Shown: positions 36,583 to 44,192 of the stretch, one piece after another
How the letters are laid out: the number at the start of each line of letters is the position of its first letter
How positions within the stretch are numbered: the first letter of the stretch is position 1
From: G965197005 sp965197005
GTDB taxonomy: Bacteria; Pseudomonadota; Gammaproteobacteria; Pseudomonadales; Oceanobacteraceae
Direction: 5' to 3'
DNA length: 64,000 bases
Assembly: GCA_965197005.1 (NCBI GenBank)
Contig: OZ239982.1
Location: 372,001 to 436,000 of the forward strand
Translations under genes and position numbers: made by a program
Notes under the pieces: generated by a model
What the model was told of the DNA's origin: nothing
What the model saw: the letters and a program-made list of their open reading frames with translations, nothing else
Databases searched by the model: none

Positions 36583-36999
36583 ATGTTTAACCAAGCCTTA
36601 GAATTTATCATCAATCACTACCTATTAGTAGGAATATGGAGTGCTTTTATCCTTGCGCTGCTATGGGACGGACAGCAAAAAAGTGGTAAAACCGTCAGCA
36701 TTAGTGAAGCCACCTTACTGATTAACAAACAAGACGCCATCGTCTTAGATATTCGTGAGCACAAAGAATACAGTGCAGGGCATATTGCCAATGCCATTAA
36801 CATTCCTTATAGCAAACTGGCAGCAAGGCTAGATGAGCTTAACAAAAGCAAAGACAAGCCCATTATTTTAGTCTGCAAATCAGGGCAAACCGTTGGCATG
36901 GCGGGTAAAATGCTAAAAGAAAAAGGCTTTAATGCCGTGCGCTTACAAGGCGGCATGTTGGAATGGCAGAATCAAAATTTACCACTAGCAAGCAAATAA
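36583..36999 (+). CDS. yibN: Membrane-anchored rhodanese-like protein YibN
   Basis: 138 aa: one N-terminal transmembrane helix (YLLVGIWSAFILALLW) then a single rhodanese domain (DAIVLDIREHKEYSAGHI, NIPYSKL) with the active-site loop CKSGQTV. The gene precedes secB as in enterobacteria (there with grxC in between, absent here), supporting the YibN assignment. In E. coli YibN has been tied to the Sec/YidC membrane machinery. Confidence 0.9.
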   Translation: MFNQALEFIINHYLLVGIWSAFILALLWDGQQKSGKTVSISEATLLINKQDAIVLDIREHKEYSAGHIANAINIPYSKLAARLDELNKSKDKPIILVCKSGQTVGMAGKMLKEKGFNAVRLQGGMLEWQNQNLPLASK

Positions 37000-37026
37000 A
37001 CTTAACACATACAAACAGGGTCTACT

Positions 37027-37479
37027 ATGTCTGATAACGAACCACAATTTTCAATGCAACGTATTTATATAAAAGATGCCTCATTTGAAGCACCTAATTC
37101 GCCACAAATGTTTACCAAAGACTGGCAGCCACAAATAAGCATGGACTTAAACAGTAGCATTAATGAGCTAGAAGATAATCATTATGAAGTTGCTTTAAAA
37201 GTAACCGTGACCGCTGAAAATGATGAAAAAACCGCTTTTTTAGTTGAACTCGTGCAAGCAGGTGTTTTTTATATAGAGCACTTTGAAAATGAACAAAAAG
37301 GCATCATGCTAGGAGCAATGTGCCCAAATATTCTCTTTCCTTATTTGCGAGAAAGCATTGACAACCTAGTGGTTAAAGGCGGTTTTCCTGCTTTAATGCT
37401 CGCTCCCATTAATTTTGACGCTATTTATCAGCAGCAACTACAAGAAAACAGTGTGGCCGCATCTGATACGACGCACTAA
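37027..37479 (+). CDS. secB: Protein-export chaperone SecB
   Basis: A 150-aa tetrameric cytosolic chaperone that keeps preproteins unfolded and hands them to SecA. Seen: QRIYIKDASFEAPNSP at the N-terminus, VALKVTVTAE, VELVQAGVFYIEHF and the conserved CPNILFPYLRESIDNLVVKGGFP cut here for length, with PINFDAIY at the end. It is followed by trmL after 3 bases, so the two are co-transcribed. Confidence 0.98.
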   Translation: MSDNEPQFSMQRIYIKDASFEAPNSPQMFTKDWQPQISMDLNSSINELEDNHYEVALKVTVTAENDEKTAFLVELVQAGVFYIEHFENEQKGIMLGAMCPNILFPYLRESIDNLVVKGGFPALMLAPINFDAIYQQQLQENSVAASDTTH

Positions 37480-37482
37480 CAG

Positions 37483-37944
37483 ATGCTTAATCTAGCGTTA
37501 TTTCAACCGCAAATTGCCCCTAACACGGGCAATATTATGCGTTTGGTTGCCAATAATGGTTTTCAGCTCCACCTAATCAAACCCTATGGTTTTAATATTG
37601 AAGAAAAGCGCCTACGTCGAGCAGGCTTAGACTACTCTGATTTAGACAAGCTATGCGAGCATGAAAACTTTGAACAATTTTATCAAAGTATCAACCCACA
37701 ACGCCTATTTGCCATTACCACCAAAGGTACATGTAACTATAGTGACATCGCCTTTCAAGCGGGCGATACCTTACTGTTTGGTTCAGAAACTGCAGGCTTA
37801 CCTGCTGAAGTGCATGCACAACTGGCTGACGGGCACCGCTTACGCATTCCTATGCAACCGAATAACCGCAGCTTAAACCTCTCAAACGCCGCCGCCATTG
37901 TTAGCTACGAAGCATGGCGGCAGCTGGGGTTTCAGGGGGGCTGA
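37483..37944 (+). CDS. trmL: tRNA (cytidine/uridine-34-2'-O)-methyltransferase
   Basis: A 153-aa SPOUT (knotted) methyltransferase that 2'-O-methylates the wobble base of tRNA-Leu. Seen: NTGNIMRLVANNGFQLHLI near the N-terminus, LLFGSETAGLP and IPMQPNNRSLNLSNAAAIVSYE cut here, forming the SAM-binding trefoil knot. It ends LGFQGG with TGA at 37942-37944; that stop codon is itself inside the first heptamer of the repeat array, so the gene abuts the array with no spacer. Confidence 0.97.
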   Translation: MLNLALFQPQIAPNTGNIMRLVANNGFQLHLIKPYGFNIEEKRLRRAGLDYSDLDKLCEHENFEQFYQSINPQRLFAITTKGTCNYSDIAFQAGDTLLFGSETAGLPAEVHAQLADGHRLRIPMQPNNRSLNLSNAAAIVSYEAWRQLGFQGG

Positions 37945-38016
37945 GGACAGAGGACTGAGGACTGAGGACTGAGGACTGAGGACAGAGGACAGAGGACAGA
38001 GGACAGAGGACAGAGG

Positions 38017-38050
38017 TTTTACCCAGCCCCATGCTCTGCATGGTGCTGGG
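38017..38050 (+). repeat. Hairpin element 1 within the heptamer array
   Basis: TTTTA then CCCAGCCCCATGC, loop TCT, GCATGGTGCTGGG: 13-nt arms (38022-38034 and 38038-38050) with one mismatch. It is inserted in register, between the GG of one heptamer and a CAGAGG partial heptamer. Confidence 0.95.
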
Positions 38051-38077
38051 CAGAGGACAGAGGTCAGAGGACAGAGG

Positions 38078-38111
38078 TTTTACCCAGCCCCATGCTCTGC
38101 ATGGTGCTGGG
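38078..38111 (+). repeat. Hairpin element 2 within the heptamer array
   Basis: Identical to element 1, 61 bases further on, same orientation. The 61-bp unit (hairpin plus 27 bases of heptamers) looks like a tandem duplication. Confidence 0.95.
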
Positions 38112-38733
38112 CAGAGGACAGAGGACAGAGGACAGAGGACAGAGGACAGAGGTCAGAGGTCAGAGGTCAGAGGTCAGAGGTCAGAGGACAGAGGACAGAG
38201 GACTGAGGACTGAGGACTGAGGACTGAGGACAGAGGACAGAGGACAGAGGTCAGAGGACAGAGGACAGAGGACAGAGGACAGAGGACAGAGGTCAGAGGT
38301 CAGAGGTCAGAGGTCAGAGGTCAGAGGTCAGAGGTCAGAGGACAGAGGTCAGAGGACAGAGGACAGAGGACAGAGGTCAGAGGTCAGAGGTCAGAGGTCA
38401 GAGGTCAGAGGTCAGAGGTCAGAGGTCAGAGGACAGAGGACAGAGGACAGAGGTCAGAGGTCAGAGGTCAGAGGACAGAGGACAGAGGACAGAGGTCAGA
38501 GGTCAGAGGACAGAGGACAGAGGTCAGAGGTCAGAGGTCAGAGGTCAGAGGTCAGAGGTCAGAGGTCAGAGGTCAGAGGTCAGAGGTCAGAGGTCAGAGG
38601 TCAGAGGTCAGAGGTCAGAGGTCAGAGGTCAGAGGTCAGAGGTCAGAGGTCAGAGGTCAGAGGTCAGAGGTCAGAGGTCAGAGGGGCAGGGATCAGGTTT
38701 CAGAGGTCAGTGATCGGAGGTCAAGGACTGAAA

Positions 38734-38894
38734 CCTGAACCCTGACTCCTGACTCCTGACTCCTGATACCTGATACCTGATACCTGATACCTGATACCTG
38801 ATACCTGATACCTGATACCTGATACCTGATACCTGATACCTGATACCTGATACCTGATACCTGATACCTGATACCTGACTCCTGACTCCTGACA
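38734..38894. repeat. Heptanucleotide repeat array CCTGATA / CCTGACT
   Basis: Exactly 23 heptamers in one phase: CCTGAAC, three CCTGACT, sixteen CCTGATA, two CCTGACT and CCTGACA. On the minus strand all frames are open and read as SGIRYQV repeats, an artefact of 7-nt periodicity. Unit sequence differs from the left array but shares the seven-base period and the (T/C)CAG core on the opposite strand (TATCAGG, AGTCAGG). Confidence 0.97.
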
Positions 38895-38895
38895 A

Positions 38896-38928
38896 CCCCG
38901 CCCCATGCGGAGCATGGGGCTGGGTAAA
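38896..38928 (-). repeat. Hairpin element 3, inverted
   Basis: On the minus strand it reads TTTA, CCCAGCCCCATGC, loop TCC, GCATGGGGCGGGG: the first arm is identical to elements 1 and 2 and the second is a diverged version. Arms 38896-38908 and 38912-38924, one mismatch. It therefore faces the other two. Confidence 0.93.
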
Positions 38929-38929
38929 T

Positions 38930-38978
38930 CCTCAGTCCTCAGTCCTCAGTCCTCAGTCCTCAGTCCTCAGTCCTCAGT
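38930..38978. repeat. Heptanucleotide repeat array CCTCAGT x7
   Basis: Seven perfect CCTCAGT units. The reverse complement, ACTGAGG, is the same unit found four times in a row at 37954-37981 in the left array, so the outer ends of the whole region are inverted copies. The array ends 11 bases before the trhO stop codon (38990-38992). Confidence 0.97.
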
Positions 38979-38989
38979 CCACACGTTAG

Positions 38990-40006
38990 CTATTTGTTGG
39001 CTTGCTGGCTACGCTCTTGTTGAGCGGCTAGTTGTTTGGCTTTTTGCGCTTTTTGCGCTTTTGCGGCACTTAAAGAGCCTGCTAGGTGTTCATAACCACG
39101 CTGTTGGGCTAATTGCATTTGTCGCTGCCTTTCACTAAATCTTGCTCGCTGTTTGGGTGTGGTTTTGTTGAAGCATTTAGGACAAGATACGCCTATTTGA
39201 TAGTGCTCTGATTGTTTGTCTTCTTCGGTAATGGGAAAGCGGCAAGCATGACACTGGTCATATTGTCCTACTTCTAGGTTGTGCTTTACGGCAACACGCT
39301 CGTCAAATACAAAGCATTCGCCTTCCCATAAGCTGTCTTTTTCAGGTATGGTTTCTAGGTATTTTAAAATGCCACCTTGTAGGTGATACACTTTATCAAA
39401 ACCTTGCTCTAGCATGTAGCTGGTGGATTTTTCACAACGAATGCCGCCAGTGCAGAACATGGCAACTTTTTTGTGCTTTTCGGGGTTTAAATTTTTTTGT
39501 ACATATTCTGGAAATTCACGAAAAGTGGTGGTGCTTGGGTCTATCGCTCCTTTAAATGTGCCTATTTCATATTCATAGTCGTTGCGTGTATCTAGCAATA
39601 CGACTTCGGGGTCTGAAATTAGCGCATTCCAGTCTTCAGGTTTGACATATTGACCTACTTTTTTGGTGGGGCTTATACCTTCAACCCCTAGGGTAACAAT
39701 TTCTTTTTTGAGTTTAACTTTCATGCGTAGAAATGGGTTGGTAGCACAAAATGATTCTTTGTGTTCTAAATCATGCATTCGTTGGTCTGCTTTTAAATAC
39801 GCTAATACTGCATCAATATCGTTACGAGCACCTGCAATGGTGCCATTAATACCTTCTTGAGCCAATAATAATGTGCCTCGTAAGTTGTGCTTTTGGCAAA
39901 AGGCTAATAAGGGCTTGCGTATATCAATATAATCATCTAAACGTACAAATTTGTATAGTGCTGCAACCACGCATGGTGCTGCTGTTTCTGCTTTGAGGTT
40001 TGACAT
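38990..40006 (-). CDS. trhO: tRNA uridine-34 hydroxylase TrhO (YceA family rhodanese)
   Basis: A 338-aa protein catalysing prephenate-dependent, oxygen-using hydroxylation of U34 to ho5U, the precursor of the cmo5U made by CmoA/CmoB, also encoded in this window. Seen: N-terminal acylphosphatase-like domain (LAQEGINGTIAG), rhodanese domain with LLDTRNDYEYEIGTFKGA and active Cys in CTGGIRCEKSTSYM, then the zinc ribbon CHACRFPI...VSCPKC. The C-terminus is a Lys/Ala/Gln-rich tail. AGGAG ribosome site about 9 nt before ATG. Convergent with trmL across the heptamer region. Confidence 0.94.
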   Translation of the reverse strand: MSNLKAETAAPCVVAALYKFVRLDDYIDIRKPLLAFCQKHNLRGTLLLAQEGINGTIAGARNDIDAVLAYLKADQRMHDLEHKESFCATNPFLRMKVKLKKEIVTLGVEGISPTKKVGQYVKPEDWNALISDPEVVLLDTRNDYEYEIGTFKGAIDPSTTTFREFPEYVQKNLNPEKHKKVAMFCTGGIRCEKSTSYMLEQGFDKVYHLQGGILKYLETIPEKDSLWEGECFVFDERVAVKHNLEVGQYDQCHACRFPITEEDKQSEHYQIGVSCPKCFNKTTPKQRARFSERQRQMQLAQQRGYEHLAGSLSAAKAQKAQKAKQLAAQQERSQQANK

Positions 40007-40120
40007 AGGGCTTACACTCCTACTATCTAAATGTCTGGTTGTTAAAATAATGAAGCGGTGCTTCGGTGAGGCGCATAGTTTACCACTTTCTAATAGACCT
40101 GTGCCAGTTTGCTTGCAAAG

Positions 40121-41341
40121 CTAACCTTTGACACAGATTATTTGTTTTAGCGTATGTACAATTTCAACTAAGTCTTGTTGTGCTGCCATGACATCTTCAA
40201 TTGGTTTGTATGCTGCTGGGCTTTCATCAATGACAGCTGCATCTTGGCGACATTCCACTCCTGCTATCGCTTGCTGATGTTCTGCTAGGCTAATACGCTT
40301 TTTTGCCTCCGTGCGTGACATTACTCGTCCAGCGCCATGACTGCAAGAGCAAAAACTGTCTGCATTGCCCAGTCCACGCACGATAAATGATTTTGTTCCC
40401 ATGCTGCCTGGAATAATTCCCATTTCTCCTTGTTGTGCGCTGACTGCACCTTTACGTGTAATCCATATTTTTTGTCCATAATGCTGTTCTTTTTGAATGT
40501 AATTATGATGACAATTAACTGCCATAACTTGAGTGTCAAATGGTTTGCTAATCTGCTGGCGTAATGCTTGCAAGCTGCGTGTCATCATCACTTCACGATT
40601 GGCTTTGGCAAAGCGTTGCGCCCAGCTAACCGCTTTAACATAATGTTCAAAATGAGTGCTTCCCTCAGGCAAATACGCTAAATCTTGATCGGGCAGATGA
40701 ATATGCCAGCGTTGCATTTCTTTTTTTGCCAGCTCGATAAAAGTTGTGCCAATGCGATTACCTACGCCACGTGAGCCAGAATGCAGCATAAGCCATACGC
40801 TGTTGTTCTCATCTAAACAGAGCTCAATAAAATGGTTGCCTGTACCTAGTGTGCCTAAATGATGCAGATGATTTGTGCTTTTTAAATGTGGTGTAATGAT
40901 GCACAGTTGTGCAAATTCAGTGCTTAATGTTTGCCACTTACTAAGTACCTCGGTAGGAGGGTTATGCCATGCTCCCCTATCTTGTTTGGTACGCGATGAG
41001 CTGCGTCCATGAGGTACTGCTGCTTCTATGCTTGAACGGATATTGTGTAGATTATCGGGTAAATCATTGGCTGTAAGCGAGGTTTTAACTGCCATCATGC
41101 CGCACCCTAAATCGACCCCTACCGCTGCTGGAATGATGGCATTAAGTGTTGGAATAACTGAACCTATGGTTGCCCCTTTGCCTATGTGTACATCAGGCAT
41201 AGCTGCCACCCAAGGTGTTACAAAAGGCAAACTGGCAACATTTAAGAGTTGTTGTTTTGCACCTTCTGCAAAGCTTAGGTTGTGTACCCATGCTTTAACC
41301 AGTTTTTTGTCGTTTTTTAAGATTGTATAATTTGTAGACAT
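40121..41341 (-). CDS. rtcB: RNA-splicing ligase RtcB
   Basis: A 406-aa Mn/GTP-dependent ligase joining 2',3'-cyclic phosphate (3'-phosphate) and 5'-OH RNA ends. Seen: the metal-binding Cys in GVDLGCGMMAV, histidine-containing GTGNHFIELC and MLHSGSRGVGN, VNCHHNYI, and the guanylylated His in CSHGAGRVMSRT. Length fits the E. coli type. GGAG ribosome site 8 nt before ATG. Divergent from its activator gene rtcR and preceded by a sigma54 promoter; no rtcA (cyclase) gene is adjacent. Confidence 0.97.
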   Translation of the reverse strand: MSTNYTILKNDKKLVKAWVHNLSFAEGAKQQLLNVASLPFVTPWVAAMPDVHIGKGATIGSVIPTLNAIIPAAVGVDLGCGMMAVKTSLTANDLPDNLHNIRSSIEAAVPHGRSSSRTKQDRGAWHNPPTEVLSKWQTLSTEFAQLCIITPHLKSTNHLHHLGTLGTGNHFIELCLDENNSVWLMLHSGSRGVGNRIGTTFIELAKKEMQRWHIHLPDQDLAYLPEGSTHFEHYVKAVSWAQRFAKANREVMMTRSLQALRQQISKPFDTQVMAVNCHHNYIQKEQHYGQKIWITRKGAVSAQQGEMGIIPGSMGTKSFIVRGLGNADSFCSCSHGAGRVMSRTEAKKRISLAEHQQAIAGVECRQDAAVIDESPAAYKPIEDVMAAQQDLVEIVHTLKQIICVKG

Positions 41342-41377
41342 ATTAAGCTCCAGTAAGTAGATTGCTTATCTGGATAA

Positions 41378-41394
41378 AACAAGATAAGTGCCAA
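41378..41394 (-). promoter_or_regulatory. Sigma54 (-24/-12) promoter of rtcB
   Basis: On the minus strand TTGGCAC-TTATC-TTGTT matches TGGCAC-N5-TTGCW with one change; the GG to TG spacing is exactly right. The predicted start is near 41367, 26 bases before the rtcB ATG. A CTTATC/GATAAG inverted repeat (41365-41370 and 41383-41388) overlaps it. Confidence 0.85.
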
Positions 41395-41534
41395 CTTTTT
41401 TTAAAAATATTAAGATTTTTTTAACTTAATGATAAAAAAGGAAAATATTATTTTTTTTGTATTTTTTTGGAAAAAAAGTTAATTGAGTGTATGCTTTTTT
41501 GTATCTAAATAAATATGGAATTATCTATTTTGAT

Positions 41535-43157
41535 ATGAATATTAAGAAGGGCAAAAATGTTGTAATTAGTATGCTCGGTTCGGTACTAGATGCTAAGGCA
41601 GTGGGTAAGCCTAAGCGTTTTGAGCAATGGCGACCTAATGTTGCTATCGCTTTGAATACGGAATTGGCTATTGATCAATTTGAGTTTGTATTTGATACGG
41701 CTCATCAGTATATGGCGGATAGCATAAAAGAAGATATTAAGTTGGTTAATCCTCATATAAAAATAAATACTTATCCTATTGAGCTACATAACCCATGGGA
41801 CTTTCAAGAGGTTTATGCTAAGTGGTATGAGTTTGCTTGCGCTTATCCTTTTGTTGATGAAAATAATTATTTTATCCATATGACGACAGGCACTCATGTC
41901 TCTCAGATTTGTTTGTTTTTGTTGACAGAAAGCCATTTTTTACGAGGTAAATTATTACAAACTTCACCACAGGGTAATACACCTAAAGGGGCTTATCAGA
42001 TTGTAGATCTGGATTTGTCTAAATATGATTTACTTTCTAGTCGCTTTTTTGTACAGCAATATAAGGATCAGAGTCAATTAAAGTCAGGTGTAAAAACTCG
42101 GAATTCTCATTTTAATGAGTTAATTGCAGAGTTGGAGAAAGTAGCGGTCAATGCGCTTCAACCCATTTTGTTATTGGGTGCAACGGGAGTGGGTAAAACC
42201 CAGCTAGCTCAACGTATTTATGCATTAAAAAAACAACGCCAGCAGTTAACAGGTCAGTGGGTTAGTGTAAATTGTGCGACATTGCGTGGTGAGCATCTGC
42301 TATCAACTTTATTTGGTCATGTTAAAGGTGCTTTTACTGGTGCGGTAACTAAGCGTGAGGGTTTGTTAAAAAAAGCACATAAGGGGTTACTATTTTTAGA
42401 TGAGATCGGCGAGTTAGGTGCAAATGAACAGGCAATGTTATTGCAGGTTTTAGAAGAGAAAACATTTACGCCTTTAGGATCGGATACGCCATTAAGTAGT
42501 GATTTTCAGTTGCTGGCAGGTACTAATACGGATTTGTATTTGGCTGTGCAAAAGGGTCTATTTCGTGCTGATTTGTTGGCTAGGTTAAATATTTGGCAAT
42601 ACCATTTGCCTGCTTTGTGTCAACGACGGGAGGATATTGCGCCTAATCTGGATTATGAGTTAGCAAAATATGCACAAACTTATCATAAAAAAGTACGCTT
42701 TAATCAGCAGGCAAGGCATTTGTATTTGCAGTTTGCTGAAAGTGAAAATAGCCCTTGGTATGGTAATTTTCGGGATTTAAATGCCAGTGTTATTCGCATG
42801 GCGGTTTTAGCAGAGCAGGGGGTGATAGGTATATCACAGGTGCAGGCGGAAATTGTACGCTTACAGAACAATTGGCAAGTCGCTTGCGAGATGCCTCAAG
42901 ATTTATACAGGCGCTATCCTGTTTTGTTGCAGCTAGATGAGTTTGAGCAAGTTCAATTGGCGCATGTTATTCGGGTTTGTCTGCAAAGTAAAAGCCAAGC
43001 GGAGGCAGGTCGTAAGTTATTTGCAGTTAGCCGTCAGCAGAGTATAAAAAAAGGTAAAATACCTAATGATGGCCACCGTTTGCATCAGTATTTAAAAAAA
43101 TTTAATCTTAATTTTAAGACGTTAAACTTAGGTGGTTGTGATATAAAAAGGCATTGA
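41535..43157 (+). CDS. rtcR: Sigma54-dependent regulator RtcR
   Basis: A 540-aa activator of the RNA-repair operon. Residues 1-180 are the CARF-like sensor (VISMLGSVLDAK; IELHNPWDFQEVYAKWYEFA; HMTTGTHVSQICLFLLTES), thought to sense RNA with cyclic-phosphate ends or cyclic nucleotides. Residues about 190-420 are the AAA+ domain: Walker A GATGVGKTQLA, GHVKGAFTGA sigma54 loop, Walker B LLFLDEIGELG, sensor II region WYGNFRDLNASV. C-terminal helix-turn-helix follows. ATG 41535 aligns with E. coli RtcR; the frame extends to 41487. Divergent from rtcB. Confidence 0.96.
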   Translation: MNIKKGKNVVISMLGSVLDAKAVGKPKRFEQWRPNVAIALNTELAIDQFEFVFDTAHQYMADSIKEDIKLVNPHIKINTYPIELHNPWDFQEVYAKWYEFACAYPFVDENNYFIHMTTGTHVSQICLFLLTESHFLRGKLLQTSPQGNTPKGAYQIVDLDLSKYDLLSSRFFVQQYKDQSQLKSGVKTRNSHFNELIAELEKVAVNALQPILLLGATGVGKTQLAQRIYALKKQRQQLTGQWVSVNCATLRGEHLLSTLFGHVKGAFTGAVTKREGLLKKAHKGLLFLDEIGELGANEQAMLLQVLEEKTFTPLGSDTPLSSDFQLLAGTNTDLYLAVQKGLFRADLLARLNIWQYHLPALCQRREDIAPNLDYELAKYAQTYHKKVRFNQQARHLYLQFAESENSPWYGNFRDLNASVIRMAVLAEQGVIGISQVQAEIVRLQNNWQVACEMPQDLYRRYPVLLQLDEFEQVQLAHVIRVCLQSKSQAEAGRKLFAVSRQQSIKKGKIPNDGHRLHQYLKKFNLNFKTLNLGGCDIKRH

Positions 43158-43267
43158 TTTGTTGTTGCGGATAAAAAATTAACGCTTGCTCTTGAAAAGT
43201 GTATCCGCTGCCGCCATAACGTTCCGAGTCTATTTTAATTCATTTTTGTTGAGATTGAGAGCGTCTT

Positions 43268-44149
43268 ATGCTTAGAATTTTTTTATTTTTAGTCACTAAT
43301 CTTGCGGTTGTATTGGTTGCCAGTGTGAGCTTATCGCTTTTGGGTGTTAATCAATATATGAGTGCTAACGGGTTAGATTTTACGAATTTGCTTATTTTTT
43401 GTTTTGTGTTTGGTATGGCAGGCTCGTTTGTCTCTTTGCTTTTGTCTAAGCCAATGGCACGCATGAGTATGGGGGTAACCCTAATTGAACAAGCGCAAAA
43501 TGATGGCGAGCGTTGGCTTTTGCAAACCGTTAAGCAATTGGCGGAGCGAGCTGGTGTGGGTATGCCAGAGGTGGGTATTTTTCAGTCTCAAGCGGCGAAT
43601 GCTTTTGCCACAGGTTGGAATAAAAATAATGCATTGGTGGCGGTATCTACAGGCTTGCTTAGTAGCATGAGTAAGGACGAAATTAAGGCAGTATTAGCCC
43701 ATGAGATGGGACATGTGGCAAATGGAGATATGATTACGCTGTCGTTAATTCAGGGTGTGGTCAATACGTTTGTGATGTTTTTTGCTCGCATTATTGGCAG
43801 CTTTATTAATCGGGCTGTTTTTAAAAATGAATCAGGTGGTGGCATGGGGTTTTATGTCGCTACTTTTGTGGCGGAAATCGTGTTGGGTATTTTGGCTTCT
43901 ACGATTGTTGCTTGGTTTAGTCGCCGCCGTGAGTTTGCTGCCGATAGAGCAGGTTGCGAGCTTGCAAGTCCTCAGGCAATGATGTCGGCATTGATGAGCT
44001 TACAGCGGGGTTATGCACAGCCAAGTGAGCTTAGTGATGAGTTGGTGGCATTTGGTATTCGAGGCGAGGGTAAGCTGTCTGCTTTGTTTGCCTCACACCC
44101 ACCGCTTGAGGTGCGTATTAATGCAATACGCACAAGGTATCGTTTATAA
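43268..44149 (+). CDS. htpX: Membrane zinc metalloprotease HtpX
   Basis: A 293-aa inner-membrane M48 protease degrading misfolded membrane proteins. Two N-terminal helices (LFLVTNLAVVLVASVSLSLLG; LLIFCFVFGMAGSFVSLLL), zinc motif AHEMGHVANGD, two further hydrophobic segments, then FSRRREFAADRAG with the third zinc ligand and FASHPPLEVRINAI at the end. The 110-base gap upstream contains a 7-bp GCGGATA/TATCCGC inverted repeat (43167-43173, 43202-43208). Confidence 0.97.
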   Translation: MLRIFLFLVTNLAVVLVASVSLSLLGVNQYMSANGLDFTNLLIFCFVFGMAGSFVSLLLSKPMARMSMGVTLIEQAQNDGERWLLQTVKQLAERAGVGMPEVGIFQSQAANAFATGWNKNNALVAVSTGLLSSMSKDEIKAVLAHEMGHVANGDMITLSLIQGVVNTFVMFFARIIGSFINRAVFKNESGGGMGFYVATFVAEIVLGILASTIVAWFSRRREFAADRAGCELASPQAMMSALMSLQRGYAQPSELSDELVAFGIRGEGKLSALFASHPPLEVRINAIRTRYRL

Positions 44150-44192
44150 GATGGTTGGCGGTGTTTGTGGTGTTGTTGGTTGTAATATGTGT

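Larger units (their letters stand above)
37941..38684. repeat. Heptanucleotide repeat array [A/T]C[A/T]GAGG
   Basis: From the trmL stop codon, heptamers of the form ACAGAGG, TCAGAGG and ACTGAGG run without a phase break. Order: CTGAGG, ACAGAGG, four ACTGAGG, five ACAGAGG, hairpin element 1, CAGAGG and three heptamers, hairpin element 2, CAGAGG, then 567 bases = exactly 81 heptamers to 38684. TCAGAGG dominates the right part. All three + frames stay open through ACAGAGG/TCAGAGG but close in ACTGAGG blocks. A degenerate zone (38685-38733) follows. Confidence 0.97.

Noticed and set aside
38031..38915. Short open frames inside the heptamer arrays as genes
   Set aside because: They exist only because the repeats lack stop codons; composition is pure repeat and no ribosome site precedes them.
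37941..38980. CRISPR array or plasmid-type iterons
   Set aside because: There are no unique spacers between 24-40 nt repeats, and no replication gene is nearby. The unit is 7 nt and contiguous.
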